From contig DEKJ01000063.1 in the NCBI GenBank assembly GCA_002353825.1, positions 85,597-149,596 of the forward strand: 64,000 nt of DNA, read 5' to 3'. This stretch comes from Prevotella sp. UBA2725. Lineage in GTDB: Bacteria > Bacteroidota > Bacteroidia > Bacteroidales > Bacteroidaceae. The position numbers and the translations under genes are program-made. Shown one piece after another: positions 24,326 through 34,200 of the stretch (position 1 is the first letter of the stretch; each line of letters starts with the position of its first letter). The notes beneath the pieces were generated by a model. It saw nothing but the letters and a program-made list of their open reading frames with translations, did not search any database and had not been told where the DNA came from.

Positions 24326-26350
24326 ATGAATGACATTAAAGTTATGAACCATGCCGCTGACAACATCCGTATTCTTGCTGCCAGCATGGTAGAGAAAGCG
24401 AAGTCTGGTCACCCCGGAGGTGCCATGGGCGGTGCCGATTTTATCAACGTGCTCTTCTCCGAGTATCTCGTATGGGATCCGGAAGATCCTACGTGGACAG
24501 GGCGTGACCGTTTCTTCCTTGATCCTGGCCACATGAGCCCGATGCTCTATGCAGCATTGACACTCCAGGGCCGTTATTCTATCGACGATATCAAACAGCT
24601 CCGTCAGTGGGGCTCTCCTTGCCCGGGTCACCCCGAGCTCGACGTTGCTCGTGGCATTGAGAACTCATCAGGTCCTCTGGGACAGGGCCATGCCATCGCA
24701 GCAGGTGCCGCTGTAGCTGAAAAGTTCCTTGAGGCTCGTCTCGGTCATGAGGTGATGCAGCATCATATCTTCACTTATATCTCCGATGGTGGCGTTGAGG
24801 AAGAGATCTCTCAGGGTGTAGGCCGTATCGCAGGCAAGCTCTGCCTCGACAACCTCATCATGTTCTACGATGCCAACGACATCCAGCTCTCTACTGAGGT
24901 GGGTGAGGTGATGAAGGAAGACACAGCTGCCAAGTACCGCGCTTGGAACTGGACTGTGATGGAGATTGACGGCAACGACGTCAAGCAGATCCGTGAGGCC
25001 CTCGACAAGGCTATCGCTGGTACCGGTCATCCTGTGCTCATCATCGGTAAGACCATCATGGGTAAGGGTGCTCGCAAGGCTGACGGCTCAAGCTATGAGC
25101 ACAATGTCAAGACTCATGGTGCTCCTCTGGGTGACGGCGCTTATATTAACACCATCAAGAACCTCGGTGGCGATCCTGAGAACCCATTCGTCATCTTCGA
25201 CGATGTGAAGAAGCTCTATGCTGACCGTGCCGCTGCTCTGAAAAAGATCGTAGCAGACCGCAAGGCTCAGGAGGCTGAGTGGGCTAAACAGAACCCTGAC
25301 AAGAAGAAGCTCATGGACGACTGGTTCTCCGGCAAAGCTCCAAAGATCGACTGGAGTAAGGTTGAGCAAAAGCCCGACTCTGCTACGCGTGCAGCTTCCT
25401 CCGCTTGTCTGAAAGTTCTGGCTCATGAGGTACCTAACATGATCTGTGCATCTGCCGACCTCTCCAACTCTGATAAGACCGACGGATTCCTCAAGGAGAC
25501 TCACGACCTTCAGCCGGGCGACTTCACCGGCGCCTTCTTCCAGGCTGGTGTCAGTGAGCTCACGATGGCTGACATGTGCATCGGTATGATGCTTCACGGC
25601 GGTGTTATTGCTGCAATGGGTACGTTCTTTGTATTCTCCGATTATATGAAGCCAGCCGTACGTCTGGCTGCGCTTATGGGCGTGCCCGTGAAGTTCATCT
25701 GGACCCACGATGCCTTCCGTGTGGGTGAGGATGGTCCTACGCATGAGCCTGTAGAGCAGGAAGCACAGATCCGACTCATGGAGAAACTGCAGAACCACAA
25801 AGGTCAGGACAGCGTGCGTGTCTTCCGTCCGGCTGACTGCTACGAGACAACCGTCTGCTGGCAGATGGCTATGGAGAACATGGATACACCTACTGCACTC
25901 ATCTTCTCCCGCCAGGGCATCAAATGTCTGCCAGAGGGCAACGACTACGAGCAGGCCCGCAAGGGTGCTTACATCGTCGCTGGCTCTGATGAGAACCCCG
26001 ACGTCATCCTCGTAGCCAGTGGTTCAGAGGTTTCTACACTCGAGGCAGGCACCGAACTGCTGCGTAAGGATGGTATCCGCGTGCGCGTGGTGAGTGCTCC
26101 ATCTGAGGGTCTCTTCCGCCGCCAGCCCGTAGGCTATCAGGAGAACGTACTGCCCTACGACGTGAAGAAGTTCGGTATGACCGCTGGTCTGCCTTGCACG
26201 CTTGAGGGTCTTGTAGGCATCGGCCCCAACAGCCGCATCTATGGCATGAAGAGCTTCGGCTTCTCTGCACCTTACAAAGTGCTGGATGAGAAGCTCGGCT
26301 TCACAGGCGAGAACGTCTACAAGCAGGTCAAAGAATTCCTTGCTGAATAA
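24326..26350 (+). CDS. tkt: Transketolase
   Basis: 674 residues. This TPP-dependent enzyme moves two-carbon units between xylulose 5-phosphate and aldose phosphates. Motifs: SGHPGGAMGGADF, DRFFLDPGHMSP, the TPP-binding ISDGGVEEEISQG with the nearby NDIQL, and in the second half GTFFVFSDYMKPAVRLAALM and HDAFRVGEDGPTHEPVEQ. It stands directly after the arabinose operon but has its own promoter and terminator. It would channel the D-xylulose 5-phosphate made by AraD into central metabolism. Confidence 0.97.
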   Translation: MNDIKVMNHAADNIRILAASMVEKAKSGHPGGAMGGADFINVLFSEYLVWDPEDPTWTGRDRFFLDPGHMSPMLYAALTLQGRYSIDDIKQLRQWGSPCPGHPELDVARGIENSSGPLGQGHAIAAGAAVAEKFLEARLGHEVMQHHIFTYISDGGVEEEISQGVGRIAGKLCLDNLIMFYDANDIQLSTEVGEVMKEDTAAKYRAWNWTVMEIDGNDVKQIREALDKAIAGTGHPVLIIGKTIMGKGARKADGSSYEHNVKTHGAPLGDGAYINTIKNLGGDPENPFVIFDDVKKLYADRAAALKKIVADRKAQEAEWAKQNPDKKKLMDDWFSGKAPKIDWSKVEQKPDSATRAASSACLKVLAHEVPNMICASADLSNSDKTDGFLKETHDLQPGDFTGAFFQAGVSELTMADMCIGMMLHGGVIAAMGTFFVFSDYMKPAVRLAALMGVPVKFIWTHDAFRVGEDGPTHEPVEQEAQIRLMEKLQNHKGQDSVRVFRPADCYETTVCWQMAMENMDTPTALIFSRQGIKCLPEGNDYEQARKGAYIVAGSDENPDVILVASGSEVSTLEAGTELLRKDGIRVRVVSAPSEGLFRRQPVGYQENVLPYDVKKFGMTAGLPCTLEGLVGIGPNSRIYGMKSFGFSAPYKVLDEKLGFTGENVYKQVKEFLAE

Positions 26351-26355
26351 TGCAT

Positions 26356-26380
26356 AAGAGCGGACTTAATGTCCGCTCTT
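26356..26380 (+). terminator. Terminator hairpin of transketolase
   Basis: AAGAGCGGAC and GTCCGCTCTT form a perfect 10 bp stem with a TTAAT loop, 6 bp after the stop. The T-run is weak. It closely resembles the pheS terminator (AAGAGCGG...CCGCTCTT). A further perfect hairpin, GCAGTCAC-ata-GTGACTGC, lies at 26399-26417. Confidence 0.8.
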
Positions 26381-26433
26381 CGATAACTTGTCGTGTAGGC
26401 AGTCACATAGTGACTGCAACCGACAACATAGCA

Positions 26434-26465
26434 AAAAGCCGGAACCCTCGCGGATTCCGGCTTTT
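26434..26465. terminator. Strong bidirectional Rho-independent terminator
   Basis: AAAAGCCGGAA (26434-26444) pairs perfectly with TTCCGGCTTTT (26455-26465). Read rightward it backs up the transketolase terminator. Read leftward it closes the small transcription unit that starts near 26885. Confidence 0.9.
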
Positions 26466-26515
26466 CTATTAAATGTTAAACATGTTTTCTCTATAAAAGA
26501 GATGGAGGGGCTGCC

Positions 26516-26608
26516 TTAGCGAGCCATCCTGTCCATCATGAGAGCCACCAGTGAGATGCCTACAAACATCAAGGCGGCTGTTGCTGTGAAAGTTGTCATA
26601 CTAATCAT
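26516..26608 (-). CDS. 30-residue membrane peptide with its own promoter and terminator
   Basis: ATG at 26608, TAA at 26516-26518. The peptide has one predicted transmembrane helix (FTATAALMFVGISLVALMM) and a short basic end (DRMAR). A second Met at codon 4 is an alternative start. The leader of about 270 nt runs back to a near-ideal promoter (26889-26920) and the transcript would end at 26434-26465. The leader contains degenerate GTTATCCTGAA units at a 19 bp spacing (about 26664-26805). I know no family for it. It could be a small regulatory membrane protein, or the transcript may be a small RNA with an incidental frame. Confidence 0.55.
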   Translation of the reverse strand: MISMTTFTATAALMFVGISLVALMMDRMAR

Positions 26609-26888
26609 ACTCTCAAACTTTTTAAATTCTACTTTTTAATATATCCGACATCGCTTTGTCGGTCGTTATCCTGAATATTCTGTGTTATCCTGAAACTATC
26701 TTTATTACCTTATCTGTACTGAATGCTATTGAAGATCGAATGCAATGTAATCAATTAACTTGTTATCTTAAACTTTTCTTGTTATCCTAAATACGTCTAT
26801 TATCTAATTTTTATCAACTTTCTCAATATGTTATCTGAATACTTATCTCTAACCTTATTGAAGACCTGCTCTTTGTTTTTTGACACTG

Positions 26889-26920
26889 CAAAGTTACGAA
26901 CTTTCCACTGTGTGCGCAAA
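26889..26920 (-). promoter_or_regulatory. Near-consensus Bacteroidota promoter of the 30-residue peptide unit
   Basis: On the minus strand TTTG (26917-26920), exactly 20 bases, then TAACTTTG (26889-26896). Both boxes match the consensus fully. Nothing but the small ORF and its leader lies between it and the terminator, so a transcript of about 450 nt is expected. The 695 bp gap between transketolase and the kinase gene contains only this unit and the terminators. Confidence 0.85.
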
Positions 26921-27045
26921 CAATTCCTCGATTATTACGAAAAACCGCCATATATTATTGATTATTATCAAACGGCTTGACGCACATCAACGATTTACCT
27001 TGACCTATATCAACGATCCTGAAATATCATGTCTCATCCGTTACA

Positions 27046-28110
27046 TCAGAAGGTCACCCTAAAGCAGTGGCGACCTTGCTCAAAAGCATAATGCACGGTC
27101 CAGTGATGATAGTCGCAGATGCTCTTCACAATAGCCAGACCAAGACCATTGCCTTTCTGTGGAGCTCCATTCAAAGCATCCTGTCCACGATAAAAGCGGG
27201 AGAAGATCTTCTCTCCATCGAGAGGAATCCCATCAGAGCCATTCGACACGGTCAGCGTCTTGCCCTTGAGCGTCACTCTGATCTTCCCCTGCGACGGACA
27301 ATGACGGATGGCATTGACCACAAGGTTATTGAGCAGACTCTCCAACAACACCTCATTACAATAGACGAGTGTTGACTCATCCAAGGAGAACGTCATTGTC
27401 TTATCCACACAAAGACTTTGCCACATAGGCTGGAGCTTCTTGATTTTGTCGGCCACACTGACAGCCGTTCCCTGACGATACTGATTGTTCTTTATCTTTG
27501 AGAGCAAGAGGAGGTTGCGGCTCAGTCGAGACATGTGGCGGAGCTCTACATTAATGTTCTGCAATGCGCCTAACTGTTTTTCACTCAGCGTCGTGTCCTG
27601 CATGAGATTGTCTATCTCAACCATTGCCACAGCGAGCGGCGTCTGAAGCTCATGCGAAGCATTCTCCGTGAACTCCTTCTCTAATCGATAGCTTTTCACA
27701 CTCTTCTCCATCATCTCCGTCAGCATCTGGTTAAGCTGCGAGAACTCTTTCACGTTTGTCTGAGGCAAATCAGGCACAGTACCCTTCTCCACATTAAACG
27801 CCCCCATCCGCTCAAGCGTGAGACGGAAAGGACGCCACAGTTTCTGCGGTACATGCTGTAAGACGAGAAACATCGCTATCATGACAGCTATCACGATGGT
27901 AAAGAACTGAATGAACAATCCCGTCAACGTATCGCGCTGAAGATCAAGATGTGGATTCGTGATACCGTTGTCGCGAACTATCCGAATCAAGTCTTCGGCA
28001 TAGAAGCGCGTCGTGATGATATATAATATAGGTGTAACAAGCACCAGTAATATGAGCAGACTGAGGAACATTCTGACAACAATCTGCCTTGTAAGACTCG
28101 TTTCTTTCAT
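27046..28110 (-). CDS. Sensor histidine kinase
   Basis: 354 residues. Two membrane segments (about 11-31 and 65-85) flank a periplasmic loop of only about 33 residues, so sensing is probably within the membrane or through a partner. The phospho-acceptor is H153 in ENASHELQTP. The N-box NNLVVNAIRHCP and G-box GNGLGLAIVKS of the ATP-binding domain are intact. Its start directly follows the response-regulator stop. It is divergent from a TolC-MFP-RND efflux operon, which it probably controls. Confidence 0.92.
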   Translation of the reverse strand: MKETSLTRQIVVRMFLSLLILLVLVTPILYIITTRFYAEDLIRIVRDNGITNPHLDLQRDTLTGLFIQFFTIVIAVMIAMFLVLQHVPQKLWRPFRLTLERMGAFNVEKGTVPDLPQTNVKEFSQLNQMLTEMMEKSVKSYRLEKEFTENASHELQTPLAVAMVEIDNLMQDTTLSEKQLGALQNINVELRHMSRLSRNLLLLSKIKNNQYRQGTAVSVADKIKKLQPMWQSLCVDKTMTFSLDESTLVYCNEVLLESLLNNLVVNAIRHCPSQGKIRVTLKGKTLTVSNGSDGIPLDGEKIFSRFYRGQDALNGAPQKGNGLGLAIVKSICDYHHWTVHYAFEQGRHCFRVTF

Positions 28111-28785
28111 TTATTCAATCCATTTGTAACCCGTAGCATAAATTGTCTTCAGACACTCCTCGGCCCCCGCCTTGGCGAGTTTAGCCTTGAGATTCTTCAC
28201 GTGACTGTAGACAAAGTCGAAATTGTCCATCATATCTGCCATTTCTCCACTCAAATGCTCGGCGATAGCCATTTTTGAGAGCACTTTACCCCGGTTGCTG
28301 ACGAAGAAGAGCAGCAATTCATACTCCGAATGGGTCAGTGTCACGGGCGTATCATTGACGCGCACTTTTTTCTCCAAGAGGTCAATATGGATGCCGTGCG
28401 ACACCATCTCGTTGGTCGCCTTAAACTGCTTGCGGCGTATCAAGGCATAGACGCGCATGGCAAGCTCAGAGAGCGCAAAAGGCTTTGGCAGATAATCATC
28501 AGCGCCAATGCGAAGCCCTGTGAGCTTGTCATCGAGGGAATCCTTGGCGGAGATAATGATAACGCCTGTACCCATGTTCTTCTTACGGATAGCTTTGAGC
28601 ACATCGAGCCCACTGCCACCGGGGAGCATCAGGTCAAGCAGTACGCAGTCGTAGTCGTAACTGCCCGACATCATTTTTGCCTGGTTATAATCGAAGGCTT
28701 GCTCACAGAGATAGCCTTGTGGTGCGAGATAGTCGCGGATATTGTCAGAGAGCCTGTGCTCGTCTTCTACAATCAGAATCTTCAT
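28111..28785 (-). CDS. OmpR-family response regulator
   Basis: 224 residues. Receiver domain with the phospho-acceptor D51 (VLLDLMLPGG), the conserved Lys in LPKPFAL and an acidic pair near VEDEH; the C-terminal winged helix (about 128-224) ends TIYATGYKWIE. It resembles RprY-like regulators of Bacteroidota. It is co-transcribed with the kinase and divergent from the efflux operon; the 250 bp intergenic region contains a 22 bp tandem array that could be a binding region. Confidence 0.93.
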   Translation of the reverse strand: MKILIVEDEHRLSDNIRDYLAPQGYLCEQAFDYNQAKMMSGSYDYDCVLLDLMLPGGSGLDVLKAIRKKNMGTGVIIISAKDSLDDKLTGLRIGADDYLPKPFALSELAMRVYALIRRKQFKATNEMVSHGIHIDLLEKKVRVNDTPVTLTHSEYELLLFFVSNRGKVLSKMAIAEHLSGEMADMMDNFDFVYSHVKNLKAKLAKAGAEECLKTIYATGYKWIE

Positions 28786-28792
28786 ATTTTCA

Positions 28793-28821
28793 ATAACGCT
28801 ATAATAAGATGTATATTATCT
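28793..28821 (-). repeat. 29 nt leader element shared with menC
   Basis: Plus-strand ATAACGCTATAATAAGATG followed by TATATTATCT. It differs from 3506-3534 at two adjacent positions only. It lies between the promoter at 28842 and the response-regulator ATG, so it is in the 5' untranslated region. Confidence 0.7.
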
Positions 28822-28841
28822 ACTGTAACTTATTTACAATG

Positions 28842-28849
28842 CAAAATTA
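28842..28849 (-). promoter_or_regulatory. TAnnTTTG promoter of the two-component operon
   Basis: CAAAATTA on the plus strand reads TAATTTTG on the minus strand, 57 bp upstream of the start at 28785. Confidence 0.65.
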
Positions 28850-28890
28850 CGGAACAACTTTGGAGACTTTTGGTATTAACCATAATCTCG

Positions 28891-28956
28891 GTCTGATTCA
28901 ATCGTAATCGCAGTCTGATTCAATCGCAATCGTTTTCCGATCTTGTTGAAATCGAG
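28891..28956. repeat. Tandem array, exact 22 bp period (GCGATT family, inverted)
   Basis: Units start at 28891 and 28913 (GTCTGATTCAATCG then TAATCGCA or CAATCGTT), with a degenerate third at 28935. Reverse-complemented, the unit begins TGCGATTACGATTGAATC, which matches the array at 63135 and partly that at 3794. It lies between the two divergent promoters. Confidence 0.75.
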
Positions 28957-29000
28957 ATGTGATTCTTGCTATTCTCCCAATTTCATCCAAAATCAAGCTA

Positions 29001-29008
29001 TAATTTTG
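29001..29008 (+). promoter_or_regulatory. TAnnTTTG promoter of the RND efflux operon
   Basis: TAATTTTG followed by CAGG, 27 bp before the ATG at 29036. This placement rejects the longer frame starting at 28943. Confidence 0.65.
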
Positions 29009-29035
29009 CAGGCGTATTCATCAAAAAGGATAATT

Positions 29036-30337
29036 ATGCAAAAGTTTCAAGCATCCATCGTCATGAAAGTGGTATTGGCTATGTTATTAGGGATAGCCTT
29101 TCCGTGGCAAGCCCACGCCCAGCGCACCCTGACCTATTTTCTTGAACAAGCCCGGCAGAACAGTCCGCTCATCATAGCTTCCCAGAACGCGAAATTGCAG
29201 CGTGAGGAGGAGCGCCAACGACTGAAAGCGCTCTATACGCATGCTCGTTGGGAACTCGGCGGCGACCTGCAGTTCGTGCCAATCATCACCACTGACGGCG
29301 GCAGGACACGCTTCAAGGCCGATGCACAGTCGGCTGACAGCTATGCCGGTTACGATCCCGGACAGACGAGCAGCCATCTCAATGCAGGTATCCAGGTGAC
29401 GCAACCGCTGACCGGCGCGCGCGATCTCCGCGATGCCAACAATCTGCTCAATATCCAGAACGCTATCTCCGATGAGCAGATGCGGCTGACGGGTCATGAT
29501 CTCGACCGCCAGGTCACCGAGCGCTACCTGCTCTGCCTCCTCGACCTCCGCAACGAGCAGATCTGCCACACCATCGATAGTCTGCTTGTACGCCAGGAGC
29601 AACTTATCCGCAATCTCTCCAGTCAGGGACGCGCGAGCTACACCGACCTACACCTAATAGAGATTGAGCGCAAGGATAACGAGAATCAGCGGCTCTCGGT
29701 CCTGCAAGATTACGACAACCACTACGCAGATCTCAACGTGCTCTGCGGCACCCACGACACTCTGTCACTTTCCAATGTCTCGTTGACGCTCCCTGCTCCT
29801 GTGCTCACGCAGTCATCATTCTTGAAGCAATATCAGTTACAGAAAGACCAGGCTGAAGCCGAATACAAGACCAGTCTTCGCGACTATCGTCCGCAACTCT
29901 CTTTCTTCGGCAATGCGGGGAGCCAGACTGGCACCTACGCCGACTTCTACAAACGATGGGGCTTTGCCGTAGGCCTCCATCTCACCTGGACACTCAACGA
30001 TGGCGGACAACTCCAGCGGAAACGCAAAGAGATGCAGATCGCGCAGCAGACCTACGATTATCAACGGTCGTTCGCTGACACGGAGCGCAGTTCTCGCCTC
30101 CGCCAGCTTCGCACGCTGATGCAGACACAAGACGAACGCATCCGGCAGACGGAAGCGCAGGTAGCAAGCTACCGATCGCTCCTCACCGACCTGCAAAAAG
30201 AGTTAGCTGCAGGGCGCCGCTCCGTCCTCGACGAGTTGAAAGTCTTCCGCGATTTCCGCAGCGCCTGCAACCAATTGGAAGTCTTGAAAATCAACAAACA
30301 ACTGCAGATTAACACCTATAATTATTGGAATTGGTAA
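29036..30337 (+). CDS. TolC-family outer-membrane efflux protein
   Basis: 433 residues from ATG 29036, with a signal peptide ending in HAQ. It has the duplicated coiled-coil/beta layout of the outer membrane factor family: a first helix region RTLTYFLEQARQNSPLIIASQNAKLQ broken over residues 30-55, and a later second half with GFAVGLHLTWTLNDGG, the usual strand before the second hairpin. It forms the outer-membrane channel for the MFP and RND proteins encoded next. Confidence 0.9.
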   Translation: MQKFQASIVMKVVLAMLLGIAFPWQAHAQRTLTYFLEQARQNSPLIIASQNAKLQREEERQRLKALYTHARWELGGDLQFVPIITTDGGRTRFKADAQSADSYAGYDPGQTSSHLNAGIQVTQPLTGARDLRDANNLLNIQNAISDEQMRLTGHDLDRQVTERYLLCLLDLRNEQICHTIDSLLVRQEQLIRNLSSQGRASYTDLHLIEIERKDNENQRLSVLQDYDNHYADLNVLCGTHDTLSLSNVSLTLPAPVLTQSSFLKQYQLQKDQAEAEYKTSLRDYRPQLSFFGNAGSQTGTYADFYKRWGFAVGLHLTWTLNDGGQLQRKRKEMQIAQQTYDYQRSFADTERSSRLRQLRTLMQTQDERIRQTEAQVASYRSLLTDLQKELAAGRRSVLDELKVFRDFRSACNQLEVLKINKQLQINTYNYWNW

Positions 30338-30366
30338 AAACGTAGAGACGGTAAAACACATTGATT

Positions 30367-31245
30367 ATGAAAGCATATATTTATCTTTTTCCACTCTTTC
30401 TTTTCACAGCATGCAACAGCTCACAGAAGCCCGCTGATGAGGAACCTACTCCTGCCACAGAGGTGAGCCTAACGACGATCCAAACAGGCAGCATCGGACA
30501 GACTGTCACAGTCCAAGCTCAGACTGACTACCTGCACCAGGTGACGCTCACGGCCCCCGTCACGGGCTATATCCGCGTCCTCACTGTTCGCCCTGACGAC
30601 CCAGTCTCACGTGGCAAGCTCATCTTCACGATGGTCAGCGCAGAGCAGCAGGCCCTCGGCATGACCGCTACCCCACTCTCCGTCCACTCATCCTGCTCCG
30701 GCATCGTCAGTTCCGTGGTGCCTCAGAACGGCAGTTTCGTAACCGAAGGCTCACCGGTCTGTATCATCACTGACCTCTCGAGCCTCGTGTTCAAAGTGAA
30801 GGTACCAAGCGAATACAGTCGTCAGATTCACACGGGAAGCCACGGCATGCTCCTCCTCCCCGACGGACGGCATATCGCCATCACCCTTGCCCGTCCGCTC
30901 ATGGAGATGAACACCGATGACCAGACTGTGGAATATGTGGCTCACGCCCGCGTAGGCTATCTCCCCGCAGGCCTCACGGCGCAAGCAGTATTTGCTGTCG
31001 GCAGTGGTTCCACGACGCATCAGATTCTTCCCAAGACGGCCGTACAAAGCGATGCGAACCTCTCTACCTACTGGGTGATGGTAGCTGAGAACGACTCCAC
31101 AGCAAGACGCGTCCCCGTGACGGTCGGCAATCAGAACAGCACCGAGATTGAGATTCTCTCACCCCGATTCAATTCCTCCGACCGTATCATCTCCGAAGGG
31201 GGATATGGACTCGAAGACCAGGCAAAGATAAAATTGAAAAATTGA
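30367..31245 (+). CDS. Periplasmic adaptor (RND membrane-fusion lipoprotein)
   Basis: 292 residues from ATG 30367. The signal ends FLFTAC, a lipobox. A lipoyl/barrel-sandwich half appears as VTLTAPVTGYIRVLTVRPDDPVSRGK and its partner SCSGIVSSVVPQNGSFVTEGSP (each within residues 60-140), then beta-barrel and membrane-proximal parts. It is a short adaptor without a long coiled-coil hairpin. It bridges the RND pump and TolC. Confidence 0.88.
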   Translation: MKAYIYLFPLFLFTACNSSQKPADEEPTPATEVSLTTIQTGSIGQTVTVQAQTDYLHQVTLTAPVTGYIRVLTVRPDDPVSRGKLIFTMVSAEQQALGMTATPLSVHSSCSGIVSSVVPQNGSFVTEGSPVCIITDLSSLVFKVKVPSEYSRQIHTGSHGMLLLPDGRHIAITLARPLMEMNTDDQTVEYVAHARVGYLPAGLTAQAVFAVGSGSTTHQILPKTAVQSDANLSTYWVMVAENDSTARRVPVTVGNQNSTEIEILSPRFNSSDRIISEGGYGLEDQAKIKLKN

Positions 31246-31266
31246 AAGAATGAAATAATGAAAGAG
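31230..31266. repeat. TTGAAATAATGAAA-type short repeat
   Basis: AAATTGAAAAATTGAAAGAA then TGAAATAATGAAAGAGG covers the end of the adaptor gene, including its last codons (KLKN), and the gap to the pump gene. Similar strings are at 53573 and 63515. Confidence 0.6.
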
Positions 31267-31292
31267 GATATAATGATTTAAAGATTGTGATA

Positions 31293-34200
31293 ATGGAACC
31301 ACAAATAAATAAGAAGCCATCCTGGTACCAGCTCTTTCAGAAGCCGGTACTGTTCATCGGCGTACTGTTGCTGCTCTTAGGCATCTACAGTTATCTCAAT
31401 ACGACGAAGGGATTGTTCCCTGAAGTGGAATTTCCGCGTATCACGCTCATCGCCAATGCCGGACAGCAGCCCGTGGACCGTATGATGATCACGGTGACGA
31501 AGCCTTTGGAGAGTGCCGTGAAGAAAGTACCCGGAGTGACCTTCGTCAAGAGCGTGACCAGTCGCGGCAGCACGCAGATCGACATCTTCTTCCAGTGGGG
31601 CGGCGACATCTACGGTAAGAAAGCACAGCTCGAGAGCCGTGTCAATGAGATCAAGAACTTTCTTCCTCAAGGCACCGTCATCTCCACGGAGGTCATGAAC
31701 CAGAGCCTCTACCCCGTCTACGGCTTCACGCTGAAGAGCAAGACACACAGTCAGATAGAGATGCGCGATGTCGCCAACCTCATCGTACGCCCGCTCTTCT
31801 CTCAGGTCGACGGCATCAGCAATGTCGTGGTCCGAGGTGGTAAGCAGAAGGAGTTCGTTATCATCCCCGATGCACAGAAGATGTCGGCTTTAGGCATCAC
31901 GCCTCAGGCTATCAAGCAAGCCTTCCAGCAGACCAACTTCATTGAGTCGAACGGACAGGTAGCTGGTTATCAGCGACTCTACCTCACGCTCACCGATACA
32001 CGTATCCAGACTCTTCAGCAGTTGGAGAACACCATTATCCGTGGCAGCCTCAACCGCTGCGTGCGCCTCTCCGACATCGCACGCGTGGAGATCCAAAACC
32101 GTCAGGAGTTTTTCAAGATCAACGCCAACGGCGACGATGCTGTGCTCATCGACCTCGTGAAACAGCCCGGCGTGAACCTCCTCACATTCGCCAAGAACGT
32201 GGAGGCCAAGGAGAAAGAAGTGAAGAAAGCACTTCCTGCCGGTTACGAGCTCGCTCCTTATTATAACCAAAGTAGGTTCGTGGGTGACAGTATCAACAGT
32301 ACTGTGCGTACAATCATTGAAGGTCTAATCCTCGCCGTCATCGTGATGATTATCGCGCTTCGCTCTTGGCGTGCAAGCACCGCTGTCATCTTCACGATCC
32401 CCGTGACCTTTGGTTTCAGCATTTTCCTCGTCTCCATCTTCGGCATCAGCATCAACATCATGTCGCTCGGTGCCATCGCAGCTTCCGTGGGTCTTGTGCT
32501 CGACGATGCCGTGGTTATCATCGAACAGATCTATCGTGAACAGGAGGAATACCCCGACAAGAGCCGCCTCGATGTGGTCAAGGATGCTATCCATAACCTC
32601 TTCCCCGCTATGGTGTCTTCCTCGCTCTCTACGATCGTCGTCTATTTCCCCTTCCGGTTGATGAGCGGACTGGCAGGCACATTCTTCTCTGACCTCGCCA
32701 CGACGATGGAACTGACGCTTATCGCCTCCTTCTTAGTGACTTGGATTCTGCTTCCTACCATCTATCTGACGCTGACCAAAGGCAAGGCATTCAAGCCACA
32801 TCATCATTGGGACAACAAGGAAGAAATGGAGAAGTCTGCCATCCATAAGGTCCATTTCCTCACATGGGCATACCGTCGCCCTGCTGTGGCTATCGTTTTC
32901 CTCCTGCTCATCATCGGTGGGGCTTACCTCTCCTACTCTAATCTTCAGACCGGCTTCCTCCCCGATCTCGATGAAGGTTCCATCGTGCTCGACTATCACT
33001 CACCGGCCGGCACGGATCTGGAAGAGACAGACCGACTGTGTCGTGAGATGGAGAAAATCATCCTCGCTCATCCAGAGGTCGCAACTTACTCACGCCGTAC
33101 AGCTATGGGCATGTCGTTCAGCGTCAAACCGACCAACTATGGCGACTATCTCATTCAGCTCAAGCCTAACCATAAAGAGACGACTCCGCAGGTCATCAGT
33201 GACCTTCGCCGCGAGATCAACGCCAAGGTACCGGTCATGACCATCGACTTCGGTCAGCGCATCACCGACCTGCTCGGCGACCTAATGAGCACCCCACAAC
33301 CTATCGAGGTGAAAATCTTCGGTGACGACTACACACAGTTGCAGAAGCTCGCAGCCCAGGCTGAGACGATCATGAAGAAGACGCAGGGCGTGACAGATAT
33401 CGGCAATGGTCTCGTGCCTGCCGGCTCCTCTATCGTCTTCAAGCCCGATGCACAGCGCCTCCAGCAGTATGGCATCAGCCTCACCGACTTCTCTCAACAA
33501 CTGTCTTGCTATGTTGATGGTGTGCCAATGAGCCAGCCCGACAACGTCATTGAGCCCGATCCCTCCCAGGTAGCGATAACCGGCGGCTTGCAGATTGGCT
33601 CCATCCAAGATGGTGAGCAGATGCGGCGTATCCTGCTACGCTTCACCAACTATGCCGACAATGATCCTCAGAAGATCATGCGGCAGCCTATCTTTCTTCC
33701 CGATGGCACGACACGCCCCGTGAGTTTCTTTGCTCAGTGGGAGGTTATCCCCGGTGAGATCGAGCAGAAACGAGAGAACCTCAAGAGTGACATCACGCTC
33801 ACGGCTCGTCTCGATCAGCGCGATCTCGGCACAACAGTGGCAGACCTGCAGAAAGCCTTCAACAAAGAGTTGAAACTCCCGCAAGGCTACAGCATCCAGT
33901 TCGGTGGCGCTTACTCCCAACAGCAGCAATCGTTCCAGGAGCTTGCTCTGATCCTTTGTCTTGCTGCCCTCCTAGTCTTCACCGTATTGCTCTTTCTTAT
34001 TCGCAAATGGGGTATGTCCTTAGCGATCCTCTTCATTGCTGTTTGCGGATTGTGCGGCAGTCTCATTGCCTTAGGCATCACGCATACGCCGCTCAATGTG
34101 AGCAGTTACACGGGAATGATCATGGTCGTGGGTATCATTGCTGAGAACGCTATCTTCACGCTGAACCAGTATGACATGAACCGCAAAGCAGGAGGATCTG

